A DNA stretch of 64,000 nt from Cordia subcordata. Lineage: Eukaryota > Streptophyta > Magnoliopsida > Boraginales > Cordiaceae. A program made the translations under genes and the position numbers. The stretch is from positions 27,461,001 to 27,525,000 of the forward strand of contig JAPTOF010000002.1 of the NCBI GenBank assembly GCA_028554755.1. The letters are read 5' to 3'. The notes under the pieces were generated by a model. It saw only the letters and a program-made list of their open reading frames with translations. It searched no databases and was not told where the DNA came from. Position 1 is the first letter of the stretch. Each line of letters opens with the position of its first letter. Positions 34,227-46,823 of the stretch are shown here, in pieces.

Positions 34227-37200
34227 TATATATAAAATGACCTTGCCATTGGTTCAAGTTCATATTACATAAAATTTTGTAATTTGTAAATCAAAGTTGC
34301 TTTCATTTTTCTTTATATTTATATCATTCCTCAATAATTTTTTTGGGTTCAGTCATTTACTGCTAGAATATATACTTTTTCCTTTTCTTTTGTTAATTTT
34401 CCATTTTCCGTGGCGGATGAGGGTATGGCATCTATGGATCCCATCATATTCACATAGGTTCATCGATTTCTTTCTTCTTTTTTTTTTTTAAATAGAAGTA
34501 CATACAATTAATGGCATCTTTACCTCGACAAGGACAATGGGCAATTGATGAATTGAATAACGATTCATGGATTTGCCTAACTAAATATACCTCGTAGACA
34601 GGCTTGCTAATCAGAACTAGTAATGTTATTATATTATGAATTAAATTTAATATTTATAAATTATTTAAATTATTTTATTGTAATTATATTAAATCTTATT
34701 TGTAACGTTCTTTTTCTACTGAAACATAACAACCATATGCTGTCTAAATCAAAGGGAAGGCAATCTCTTCCGAAAGTATAATTAAGGGGCTAGCTAGATT
34801 CACATTAATCTCATAATTTGAACTTAATCCATATGTTAGAAAAAAAAAATATATATATATATATATATATTTCTTTTGACAAATAATGGGGTATGCTTGC
34901 ATTTTCCTCAACAAGTTTGACAAAAAGGATTATTTCTGTTGACAAATAATATGCTTGCATATAGAAAGCAATTATAGATCAGGCTCTCTTAATTTTTCTT
35001 GTACGAGTAAATTTTGATGTAATAATTCTGACTAGCTCGTTACCATAAAGTAGTCTGGGCTAATACATCCTCCCCTTTTGCTCTCAATGTTTGTTGTAGT
35101 CTTTAATTTCTTTTGATTTGGATCCCAATAACCTTTTCTGAGACTCAACAAAAACTAGTTAATACTAAAAAGAAAATAACTTTACACCTGTTGTGGGTAC
35201 ATCTTGACCCGACTTGTATATTTCGAATTTAGGTGTTGTTTGATTCAAAGAGGATGCTAAATCATTCAGGCCTGGCTCTTGCCCTTTGTGGTTCTAATTT
35301 CGTTGGAGTCAGACCGGAGAATTCCAAAACATATCTTAGCCGACCAAGAGATTTAGTCTTGCTGAGACATCGAGTTGTAATGTGATTAGTATCATTATCA
35401 AATGATCAACCTAAGAGATAGATCCTATCCAAACTCTACCCAATCTATAAATACCCAGTCATGTTACAAGCCAAGGATGCAATTTTCAGAGCACTAGTTC
35501 GACTTGGCTACTCGACTAGTTCGATAAGTATCAACATCCCAATCTTGGTCGAACCACTAGAGTCCGAGTTGAAGTCTGACTGGAAAAACTTAACTGATAA
35601 TCTTTATCTAATTTATAGGTCAATCTCGGTTGAACTACCAGAGTCCAAGTTGTTAGTTCCCTCTTGGCTGAAGACTGAAAAGAAAAACTTAACTAATGAC
35701 CTTTAGCATTATCATCTGAATAGAGAAATTTAACTTATAATATTTAGCATTATCAACACATACAAGGTGGTGGATTATGATCCACTTCATTCTTCTTCTT
35801 TTCTTTTTTTTTTTTGGGATAATTTTCATTAAGAAATTAAAACTTTAGAATATTCCAAGTATTAAATTAATTCATTGCTTGAATAGATCAAATATACATA
35901 TCTCTTACATCATTGTCTCATTATTTATATGTAAAAGAAAATGTGTGTATAATATTAATAAGATGCTTTGGCAAATATTTTCGAGCGATCAAATTTGCAT
36001 AAAAAAAGGGAAATTTTGTCTTCTTTAACTTAAAACAGATACGATAATCTACGTGCTACAATCAGTAGATAAATACTCTCTTCTTAGTTAGATAAATTGC
36101 TACTTTCTTAACATCGTACTAGTCATTTCATTGGTGAAGGTTGAATAATACTTTTAATTAACCTCTTATTTTAAAAAAAACTTGAGATTTCTTTACATAA
36201 AATGCCTCACCTAAAAAATATTAAAATACCTTGACATTTCAACAAAAAAGAATTAAAATGTCTTGCCTAAAAGCACAAAAAGAAGAAGAATAAAGACAGT
36301 CAGGTTAACTAGTAACTGACAAATCAATGGCCTACAGATTTCTGCTGCGCCACCAGAATGATATTAATTCTTCACATCTTCATATCCACTTTGTATGGTG
36401 GCCTACACTATGTATGTTTGTTACTCTTACCAAGTACTGCAAAGCAAACACCTAAAACGCTTTTGTGTTTTCGTACCAAAGAGTCTTGGCCTACCAATTT
36501 AAGCTCCAGCCTCCATGTCATAAAAATTCAAAAAAGTTGATCTATGTATTATATTGGACCTCAACATTGATGCTTTCCTGCTCTCTTTATTTTTAATTTT
36601 TTTTATATAAGAAATATTTTAGTTCAAATTAAAATAACTGGTAATTGTTTCTTTAAGAAGAGGGGCTGCTTTTTAGTTTGGATCATTGAGTCGACTTCAC
36701 TTACTTATAAGTCCATTTTTCCTTTTCCTCTGTGTTTGTGAAAAAGGAGGCAATATTGAACCCTTCTACCAACATCTCATATATCTTTAAGTATATACGG
36801 CAAAAACATTAGCTTAAAATTTACGAGCTAGTCAATTAACACATTTGTTTACTTTTCTATAAATATGCGACACAGTAGAAAGAAAAAATTATTAAGAAAG
36901 ATTTTTTTTGGGGGGGGGGGGGAATCAGGTAGGGCCCGTTCCTAGTTACTTTAGGTAATCCGAGGAGCTAGAAATTTCTTTTTCTTTTCTTTTCGTTTCT
37001 TTTTTCTTTTTGGTGGTAAACTAGAAAGCAAGAAATAATGAATTCATTTTCCAAAACAAACCACTGCAATTTTAATTCTCCAATCAAGGGGGAGGGTAGA
37101 ACTACAGCAAAGAAAAAAGCAGGAAGAAAAATGATCTCGAGTGTGGTGTCTTGAAGCTAATCGTCGAATCAAATAGGGTAGGTCGTTTCCGCGGGCGCGG

Positions 37201-39610
37201 GTAATTTGTCAAGTCCTGTATAAAACAAACTAATGCACCTAACGTGGATCCTACAAAGAGATATTATTGTGGTTGAAAGACAGTTTCCGTCGTTAATTTA
37301 ATTTAGCAATAAAAAGGGGACGAAAATTTAAAATACATTTTCCGTCACTATTTATTACCAAGTAAATTTAAGCATATATTTTCGATCACCAATTCATTTT
37401 TAATTAACGACCTTCTTTTTCGTTAATAATAAGCTAGCCTTTAAGTAGAAATGAAAATTTTCCATCACTAAATAGTGTTTAATTAGAGAATAATACTTTT
37501 TCGAGACTAAATTCTATCACTTGCGTCAGCAATTTCAGTAGTAGGAGCTTGCGGAATTTGGGCAACGTGGGAGGAATAATAAAACCCTAAAGAGATATAA
37601 AACACATATAATAATGATGTTGAAACTTGTATATTATATTGATTGTGTTAGATGAATCTTGCACAGGCCAAACCGAATGAATCAATGGAGAAAGACATTA
37701 ATTTCTGCAGAAAGTATGGAGATCGCATGGCAGACGGTTAGGGTTCAAATTAATTCATATGGGTGTAGAATGTCAAATTTTGCTGAAAAAAAAAATTGAG
37801 TCAATTATGCTGAACTCTCAATTCTCGTGTAACCAAAATTGCTGTTTGGCAGTAGATCAATTATATGTGCATATTTTAATCCCAAATCCAGATGTTGATT
37901 AGTTAGTGGCAAAAACAAGTAAATTACTCCAAGTCAATAGTTACAAACTCTTAAGTGGATCTCTAACCCACCATGTTTTGTCTTCCTTGAAAACATTGTT
38001 TTATTAGGATATCAAACCTGACAAAAGAAAAAACAATCTATATATATATAGAGAGCGAGAGAGAGAGAGACACGGAGAGATATATGGGAAAAGGGTGAGA
38101 TGCAAATTAAAATGGGTTTTTTTGGGTTAGTCAAAATTCATATCAATTCACGTGAGACTCTCTTGTGAACTAAAATTTTAACCCTAAATAATTTGTATAC
38201 ATTATTTAAATCAGGATGAAAAAATTATTTTAAATAAGAGCCAAATAAATTTATCGTAAGTTATAAATGCCATGGTGCATTGTTATACTTAAAATTATAT
38301 GAAAATTAATCTTTTTTTTTTGTACAATAAAAGAAGATCCCAAAATAGCTAACGGAGTCCGACCACCTTGGAGTCTGAACCTTTTTTATAATATTTCCTT
38401 CTACGCGTGTATGTAAACACATTGGCATAATATAATATAATGTAGCAATAGTCAAACGCCAGCCAATAAAATCGGGTAGATCCACGATCATGGTGGTCCT
38501 CAGCCTGCCTGTAATTGGCTTTGGCTTTGATAATTATGCAATTAAAATACTCTAAAAGTCAAGATCTTTACAAGTGTGCATGGGGCTGAAGAGAGTGTCA
38601 AATTGTTGGAACCAAAGTGGGGATGCAGCCAAGTTTGTGTTATTAAAGCAGGTCCGAATCAATCTTTTTCTTTTCTTTTCTTGCCCTCACTTTCTTATTT
38701 TACCCACCAAGTTGTATTCTTTATGTGTGTGTTCATGTTATCATCATCTTTTTTCCGTGGAGATTAATGAGGAGACGACAAAAGCCTCTTACGTATACGC
38801 TGAAACATATGGAACGGCCATCATCTCATTAGAATCATCGGAAATTGCTTTCTACGCGGTTTCGTGTTTGTTGAATTGTGAACATAAGATTCTTTTGGAA
38901 AAGAGATGAATTTGTTCATAAAGTTATATGATGTTATTGGATAAATAAGCTTTTGCTCCTTATATGTGTATCTGTGTTGCACTATAGAGGCCAGCCTTCA
39001 CCATGCATGTTATTGGTCAAGCTAAAAGAGATGGCCACTTAATTTGATCTTTAAATTTTGGCAAAATACAAAAGTGTCTACTAGTTTTTCTTGACAAATT
39101 TTTTTTCTAATTTTCCATTCATAACTAATCACGAAATTTCTTTTGGGCATATCTTAGAAAGGATATTTGAAAATAATTTGTGTTTCGATTTTTTTTTTAT
39201 TTTGCACCCACGCAAGTTAATTGTGTATGGAAATTTACTATTTTTTAATCATTTTTATATTAAATATAACAAGATTATTGAAGTAGGAATGTTTGAAAAT
39301 GGTAATTTAATGTGAGAATGACTAAATGACAAATTTTTATATCAATGAAAATATTAATCTAATATTAACAATTATATTATTGCACTCTTTAGAAAGATGG
39401 TCCATATATTAACAGGCTTAGTTAGTTCTTGAAAGGGAACGGCCATCTATATCGTAGTTGAACATTTTACCTCTTGCAGCTTCACTCTTTTAAGGGGGAG
39501 AAAAAAGTAATTAAAGCCAATTCAATATTAATTAATGCAAAAAGAAAAATCCTAGTAGATGTTTTGAAAGACATAATCTTAATTACGACATATAAACACT
39601 ACTTGTAAAT

Positions 39611-39641
<31 letters not shown>

Positions 39642-41810
39642 CTATACATATGAATATGTATATGTATATATATAGCACATGCAATTATTTTTCATCTAGT
39701 CACATGCAAGTGAATTAGCCAGAACCGTCATGAGCTGTCGGTGCTTTAAAGTGGTTACCTTTTGCGGCAAATTTCACTCTGAACTTCTGAAAGGACTTGA
39801 TAAATAAAAGGACGTTCTAAGCTATGAATTGATAGTGTCGGAAAATGTCATTTCATCCCATGAAATTATAATATCATTTCAATTATTTTCATAAACTTTG
39901 ATTTTCCTTCTTCTTCCATACGCAATGATATTGAAGAATTTATAGGTTAAAGAATGAAAATTAGCAATAATATAAACTTAAAGAATTAAACATTTATTCT
40001 TTAACCTGTAAGCCACTTACCTCCGTGAGTTTTAGCCTATAATCCAAATTTTCTCAAGCACTAACTTTTAAGTAATACTGCTAATTTAGTTTCGCTTCCA
40101 AATGATTTAAAAAAAAAACAGGTTATGCTTATTCACATGCACATTCCTTTACGGGTTAACATTTTTCCTTCGTATATCCATATCCTAATATATGCACACA
40201 CACACACACACTGACACACATGCTATGTTTGTTTGCACCTTTATGAGTTAAACATCAAAATAATTTGAACATAATTGCATTTTCTTTTATGCATCTATGC
40301 TAATTTTGACTGAAAAAGATAGTTCTTTGGTACCTCTTTTTCTTCCTTAAATTAAAGGTCAAACCCAAGTAGAACTTTTAACCGGTAAGCAATTGTTTGA
40401 TGAAAAGATAACTTTTAACCCATTAATCTTTTCATTGTTCAAATATTTTATAGTGTAGCAATTTCTTCTATCAAAAAATGATTATGTGATGCCAATATCA
40501 TTCTAAAAAGGATGATTGCATAATGCATGGGAGAATTTGGGCTATAGTTAGATCCAAGGGAGCAAGCAGGTCAGACGTTAAAATTCACGATCAAACTGAA
40601 AATGAAGATATATATATACAAAGAAAAAAACGAAAGAATGACTACAAAAAAATCAACCAATTTTCTACTGATATTCTTTCATAATCCTAGTTTATATAAA
40701 GAAATCTTGGAGGAAAGATTATAGGAAAAAGTTCGAGTTTGAAATACCGACATTCCCTCGTTGGACAAAACAACTATTTATAAGTGATAATGTAATATGA
40801 CGTTAATGATAAGACTATCAAAATATCTAAAGCTAACCCGAATCTATGATCCCATGATGGGCTAGCTAGGCCCTAAAAGTTCCAGTATTAAAATTACTGG
40901 CCAACTAATTGTTTGATTACCAGCAAGTACCAATTCCATATATATTGACTGAATAAGATGTGTATGCACTTGGTTATATTCAAATGTCAAACGAATCAAT
41001 ATTCAGTAGTAATGGGGTTAATTAATGGCCATGAACAGTAACTTGAAATTCATCTGTGCAATATCTCTGTCAAAGCTTTCAATAATATATAATAGCAATG
41101 TCATGAAGTGTTGCGCCACCAGATGATAGACTCCTCAAGGCCCACCCTTGCATGTGCTGTGTTTAAATGCGGGCAACTATATTGCTTCGTATGTGACTAA
41201 GCATAGGGCAGGGCCTAAGCATCTCTATCTTTTAATAGTAATCACCATTTATTTTTGCATGTGGACTCTTTGTTCACATCGTTGGATAGGAAAAAGCATG
41301 TGCATTTTGTAGTCTTGAAGCTAGCAACATATCACATCAGAAAATAACATGCCATTTCTTTTGATTCGAAGATTATTAAAATGTCGATAGCTAACAGGTT
41401 TAGGAGTAAATGCATACAGTAGAAAATTGTGTAGTCACTGGATTGTTGATCCAGATTTTTTTAGCCAAATGTTTTATGTAAATATTTTTGATGTAATACA
41501 AGTTTAGGTTACGAACTTAACATTGCGTCTCCTTTCTCTATTGGAAGAGTAACGAATGATCCACCAAATTTTATGGGCCACTTAGTATACCAATGATGAC
41601 TGATTTTTTTTCTTTTTTTCCCAGTGGAATGACGTGCCCCAGAGCGAGAAGAATGTGCACAATTTAATGTTTTTTAAATGAAGTCACCAACGAACTATTG
41701 CAGCCTCCATGGTCTAGCTAGTAAGTACCAGATGGAATGAAATGTGCAGCATAGACTGAAATTCATGTTTTATCATACAAAAATTTAATACCATTTTTCT
41801 ATATAAAAAA
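34227..41810. other. Gene-poor AT-rich region with simple repeats
   Basis: Simple repeats: (TA)n at 34850-34871, a 13-base G run at 36910-36922, a TA/GA stretch at 38037-38088, TATATG repeats at 39610-39675 and (CA)n at about 40195-40211. At 35234-35760 a TGTTGTTTG...ATCAACA block with TATAAATACCC may be a decayed LTR but lacks a target duplication. At 37260-37500, motifs like TTTTCCGTCACTA recur, reminiscent of CACTA subterminal repeats. No gene was supported. Confidence 0.35.
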
Positions 41811-41944
41811 AAATCTAATTGGCGGAGTTTGCCCACTAATTGGTAAGTTGTAAACGAAAGGACCAGCCTCCATTTTTTTTACAAAATCTAATTGGTGGAG
41901 TCCGACAACTAATTGGTAAAATCCGAGCGAAAGGACTAGCCTTA
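41811..41944 (+). repeat. Tandem duplication, two ~59-bp copies
   Basis: AAATCTAATTGG(C/T)GGAGT...ACTAATTGGTAA...CGAAAGGAC(C/T)AGCC occurs at 41811-41868 and again at 41884-41942, separated by a T-run. No function was recognised. Confidence 0.8.
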
Positions 41945-42039
41945 CAAAATTAATCACCAGTCAAATCAGGACACTTAAATTTAACACCATTTGGGTTGGC
42001 ATGCGTTGATAGGTCTGTGTCACCCATCTAGGTTGGCTT

Positions 42040-42385
42040 TGTTGGAAGGATCGTGCACAAATGCATAAGACACAAAGGTAATAAATACATATAACACAAC
42101 AGAAGTAACATAATATATAAACACACAAGATTTTAATGTAGTTCGGCTAAGGCCTATATTTAAGGAGTAATTCTCTATTACTCAAAATAAATAATTTTTC
42201 TTTGACCATACGTAGTACACCTCTTGTGATGTGTGATAATTAAACTCATAGTAAAAAGTCCTATTTATATAATACATATGCTAATCATATTTGGTTATGA
42301 ATCTTATAATCTGAAGTATTTTTATTCTTATTGACTTCCTACTCCAATATTTAATTGGACTTGGAATTCGAGTCATATTCTAATA
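42040..42385 (-). repeat. 3' LTR of the TRIM
   Basis: It begins TGTTGGAAGGATCG and ends ATTCTAATA on the plus strand, aligning along its length to the other LTR. Confidence 0.85.
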
Positions 42386-43122
42386 AATTCCTCCCTTGAT
42401 GGGAAATTCCAAGCATTGAACCCTTCATCAACATTTTCAAAATTCAATACTTCAATAGTTAGATGAAATTTGGCAATTTTGTCTTCAAATTGGATTTGTT
42501 ACATGTAACAATTCTCCTCTAAACACAAAACAATAATGGACCATTCTTAAGATCCAATTCTCCAAAATACTCAAGCTCATCAATTTCACAGTTGCATATC
42601 CAACTTGATAAAACTATTATATTACAACTCCAAGAATATCTAACAGTCTATAATGCACAATCAGACCATATGCATTTGGTTGTCTTCTCATTACTTCGTT
42701 GTCAACCTATCTCTGATAATATATTCATCTTCTTTGATGTATTGTTGTTTCGTCGCCTGGAAGGTGCCAATGACGATCTCGTTCACCAATAACACCTTTA
42801 CATGGTATCAATTACACTCTTTCTATCGTAGGTGTTCTTGAATATACTACACTATTCCTGGTATAGATATTCTTGAACCTACTCCAACTATTGTTGTATT
42901 TCTTGCTTCTTCTTTAGTGTTGTCATCTTTTGATAAATCACGCAGATATATCAGATAACTTAGCTCAGGTGCATTAGTCATTATGCATCATATTAGACTC
43001 CTTAACTATTTTGTTTAATTACTCTGGCAAGGCAATCATTTCTAAACACATCGCGGCAACAACTTTCTAATGACACCTTCAGTTGCTAGATCTATGTGCA
43101 GTCCCAGGCTCTGATACCACAT

Positions 43123-43477
43123 TAATGGAAGGATCGTACACATAGATATATAGGATACAAAGGCAATAAATACATATAATACAACAAAAGTAACATAACA
43201 TAGAAATAAACAAAATTTTAACGTGGTTCGACTAACGTCTACATCCACGAAGTAATTCTCTATTACTCAAAAGGAATAATTTCTTTGTGACCATATATGG
43301 TACACCCATCTTGTAGTGTGTGACAACTAAACTTATGATAGAAAGTCCTATTTATAAAATACATATGCTAATCTTATTTGGATTAGTAATTGTATAATCT
43401 GAAATACTCTTATTCTTATTGACTTCCTATTCTCTCTAATATTCAATTGGACTTAGAATTCCAGTCATACTCTAACA
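43123..43477 (-). repeat. 5' LTR of the TRIM
   Basis: It begins TAATGGAAGGATCG and ends CTCTAACA on the plus strand. The complement of the tRNA primer site lies immediately to its left. Confidence 0.85.
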
Positions 43478-43531
43478 AGCTTCCCCTCCGAAAGAAAACG
43501 GAACATCTAAATTCCTTGTGCTCTTTGTGGG

Positions 43532-44044
43532 TGTTGGGAAATCAGGATGAATAACACACACTCACGCAGCGAAATTAAATCACGAGTAACGAGAAAAGAA
43601 TACGCGCTATTAAATGTGGTTCGGCCCTCTGCCTACGTCCACGATCCCCTCTGGGATAAATTCCACTATTCAACAAGAATGGAGTTACAACTCAGGTGAT
43701 GACTTTTTGCACGGAAAGAAAAGTCTAAACCCTCCCCACACAGAGTTCTTATAATGGTTCTATCCTCAACAGGGCTAGAACGAATATAAGATACTCTTGA
43801 TGTTCTCAGGCTCTTTCTCACACCCCCATGGGGTGTGACCCTAAGGCACTCTCCTAAGGCACACCTTATACAACTAATGCAAGAGTCCTATTTATAGAGG
43901 AGATTTCCTTGTCCTCCAAGACAAAGGATTTCCTCATCTATCAATCCTACCATAATTAAGACTCTTACCATAACTAGAATTTTAATTCTCATTAAAATTC
44001 TTTCCTAATTTGTATGGGCTTGAACTTTGAGCCATAACCCAACA
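43532..44044 (-). mobile_element. Solo LTR
   Basis: The 513-bp unit reads TGTTGGGAAATC...ATAACCCAACA and is flanked by GTGGG (43527-43531) and GTGGA (44045-44049). Its GGTTCGGCC...CCTACGTCCACG segment is the complement of the R/U5 motif of the copia LTRs here, indicating minus orientation. No internal region is present. It lies 54 bp from the TRIM. Confidence 0.8.
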
Positions 44045-44049
44045 GTGGA

Positions 44050-45186
44050 ATTATGTTCTAGTTGTTGAAACTAGCCAATCATTCTTTCTTCCATGACGAA
44101 TTAAAAAGTAAAGGCTTATCAGGTTTACTTTGAGTAACCAAACCAAATCCATCAAAACTACTATATCTCATTAGGTGAAATTAGTTACATAAATTTTACA
44201 GCACCTTCAATTTCTCTCAACACTTTCTTCTCTGTTAGTTCTATGTATATGAGATTTTATTTGGATATTGCGATCCGACTCATTTCAAGTCTTTTTTCAC
44301 CTCTTTTGCAATGTATAACATTTATCAATACCATCACACTTAATAATAAGTGTCTCCATAAATCGTCCTCTTAACATAATCGAACCATGTAGTATGTTTG
44401 TGCTCCCAATGGGAAAAAGATGCAGAGGGGATTTATTAGTTGCCATTATTGCAGCTTGGCCTGCAAGTGCATGCCCCATGACAGGTTTTAGTGATTAGTA
44501 TTGCAGTCTCTTAGACTTCGAAAATGAAGACTTTCTAGATATATATACGTGGTGATGCGTCGCAATCTTGGGAGTGGGTTTTAATGGTTGTTTTGTGGTC
44601 AATCATTTATGCTTACTCATTGCATCACATTCACGTACAAGAAGTGCGATCCAGATAGAAAGTTTCATGGGCACACTCAACTGTATGATGCATTCAAGAA
44701 CTGGAGCCCACATTTTTCCTAAATCTATACCTAGTACTTATTTCAAGTATGGACTCTCTTTTTCTTTTTTTATTTCAACAAAAATTTTTATAACTGAATA
44801 ATATATACAATAAGAATTGATTTCGAGACTCCTAGTACATTACAATTAATATATAAGGCTATGCTGTGGGAGTTGAGGAATAAATTTGTCTGTAATGTTA
44901 GCCGCTTTTTTTTTTTTGGTGCAATTTCGTCCAAAAAGGATTTGTTTTGGGAAAGCTTTTTTACTACATTAAGTGGTATTTACTAGAATTACAATACCAA
45001 ACAATCAATGCAGGAGATTTAGATCCCAACAAAGAATTACTTTATGTTCTGTGTATATTAGTGTGAGATATGATATATCTAAGTAAGTGTTACGAGTTTA
45101 AGTAATCATATGAGCAAGTTCTATTATTTTTAAAGTTATGATACTGGCCGGCCTCGCTTAGTTACAATCTTGAGACATTACTGCTG
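44050..45186. other. Intergenic, nothing recognised
   Basis: No gene or repeat was recognised; short open frames lack family resemblance. Confidence 0.4.
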
Positions 45187-45837
45187 TGTTTGTTTGTAGG
45201 TTATTATAAGACACTTATCTTATTTGACAACTTATGTGAAAAAGATCGTTTGTTATCAGTTTATTATAAGACACTTATAAGATATTTTTCATAAGATATC
45301 TTATTTGTAGTTATAAAAAATAAGTTGGGTTTAGGGTACTTAAATCTTATCTTGATAGAAAATAATTAAAAATAAAAATTTTAAAAATTAAAAATTAAAA
45401 AAAAAGAAAATTAAAAATTTTAAAATTAAAATAAAATTTTAAAATTTAAAAATAAAATATGAAATATTAAAATTTAATATTAAAAAATTAAATATTAAAA
45501 TAAAAATTTAAAATTTAAAAACTAAAAAATTTTTAAAAATAAAAAATAAAAATGTTAAAATTAAATATTAAAAATTAAAATTTCAAAAATTTAAAATGTT
45601 TAAAACAAAAATAAAAATTAATTAATATTTATATTTTATAATTTATTATTTAATTATAAAATTAAAATACCATGAGTCAAAATTGATAACATTATTATCA
45701 AAGTAACTTATAACAGTATTTCAGGTAACAAACCAAACAATCTTATTACATCAGACACTTATTTCTTATAAGACACTTATCAGATAAAATGCTTATCAGA
45801 TTTCAAATTTCAAATAAAACTATTCCAAACATGCTAT
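45187..45837 (-). mobile_element. AT-rich ~0.65-kb MITE, copy 2
   Basis: Same family as 4135-4792 but in opposite orientation. It starts TGTTTGTTTGTAGGTTATTA and ends AACTATTCCAAACATGCTATA. It shares the CATGAGTCAAAATTGATAA block, the near-pure A/T core and the GACACTTAT(A)AGA motifs. It is non-coding. Confidence 0.7.
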
Positions 45838-46342
45838 ACATCAAGCACAGTCGATCACTATGCCTTAGGGGCGGCTCTTCTTTTTTTTTTTTCCCCTAAT
45901 TTTTTTTGGTTGAATTTCGGGCCTAGGTTGAGGTACGTAGTGATTTCGAGGAGCCAAATTTGTTTTGCTCACAAGCAAATAAAATATAAAAGTTTAAAGA
46001 TTGTTGAGTCTAAGATATTAGTTAACATCTTACGCATGGTTCGTGATGAAAAACTGATGAAATGACACATAAACAAAAGAAAAAAAAATATCTTAGGACC
46101 ACCAATAATAAGATGTAAAAATGTAAAAAAAATAAAAGAAAATGAACTATAAAAAGGAAGTAAAAAGGATAAAAAGAAAAAAAGAAACGAAATTATAAAA
46201 GGAATATTTGCCTGTTCCCTCCTATCAATTAATACAAGCTTTCTCTGTGTCACATCAATTTCTCTTTTTGTCTGTTTATATGCATGTTGAAGATGCCAAG
46301 TTTTTCAATAGATGTACCAAAGACGTTTTCAAGGACCACCAT

Positions 46343-46815
46343 TAGAGGTGGTAAAACAAGTTGAAATTTGCAGGTCGATCCGTTTAACTCGTTAAAAAAT
46401 AAGGTTAGAGTTTATGATTTAGTGATCCGTCAAACAAACGAGTCAACTCGACCCAACCCGCCAAATTGGCTGGTTGGGTTGGGTCAAACCGCTGGTGGCC
46501 CATGACCCCATCAAAATGACTCGCTTAACCCGCCAACCCACCAACCCACCAAACATTAAAAAACGACCCATAAACCTGCCTAACCCACATAACCTACCAA
46601 AGCGACCCACAAACCCATCAAAAATGACTCACGAACCAGCCAAAGCGACCAGCCTAACCCGCTATAATAACCCACCTAACCCACCAACCCATTAGGATCG
46701 GTTCAGGGTTTTAATACCCCTGACCCGTTTGTTAAATGGGCCAACCCAACACCGACCCGCCAAACCCGTCGTAAACTGGTCGGGTTGACCCGCATGTACC
46801 TGTTTGCCACTTCTA
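46343..46815. mobile_element. hAT-type MITE, second family member
   Basis: The 473-bp element has ends TAGAGGTGGTAAAAC and (inward from the right) TAGAAGTGGCAAAC, flanked by a perfect 8-bp duplication ACCACCAT (46335-46342 and 46816-46823). The interior is full of AACCCGCCAACCCACC-like repeats. It is the inverse of the element at 21024-21375. Non-coding. Confidence 0.88.
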
Positions 46816-46823
46816 ACCACCAT

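Larger units (their letters stand above)
42040..43477 (-). mobile_element. TRIM-like non-autonomous LTR retrotransposon
   Basis: Two direct LTRs (42040-42385 and 43123-43477, ~350 bp each) flank a ~740-bp interior with no coding capacity. Next to the right LTR, the plus strand reads GCTCTGATACCA (43108-43119), the complement of the initiator-Met-tRNA primer site, so the element runs on the minus strand. A purine tract (AAGGGAGGAATT, minus strand) adjoins the left LTR. Flanks GGCTT (42035-42039) and AGCTT (43478-43482) form a 5-bp duplication with one mismatch. It depends on another element's proteins for movement. Confidence 0.85.

Noticed and set aside
36910..36922. Run of 13 G after a T run
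   Set aside because: Probably a homopolymer or assembly artefact; no G-quadruplex pattern of separated G tracts.
37260..37500. CACTA-like TTTTCCGTCACTA repeats
   Set aside because: No CACTA terminus or 3-bp duplication could be placed, so no separate element is called.
38574..38909. Overlapping open frames of 111 and 63 codons
   Set aside because: No known domain, AT-rich codon use, no splice context; no support as a gene.
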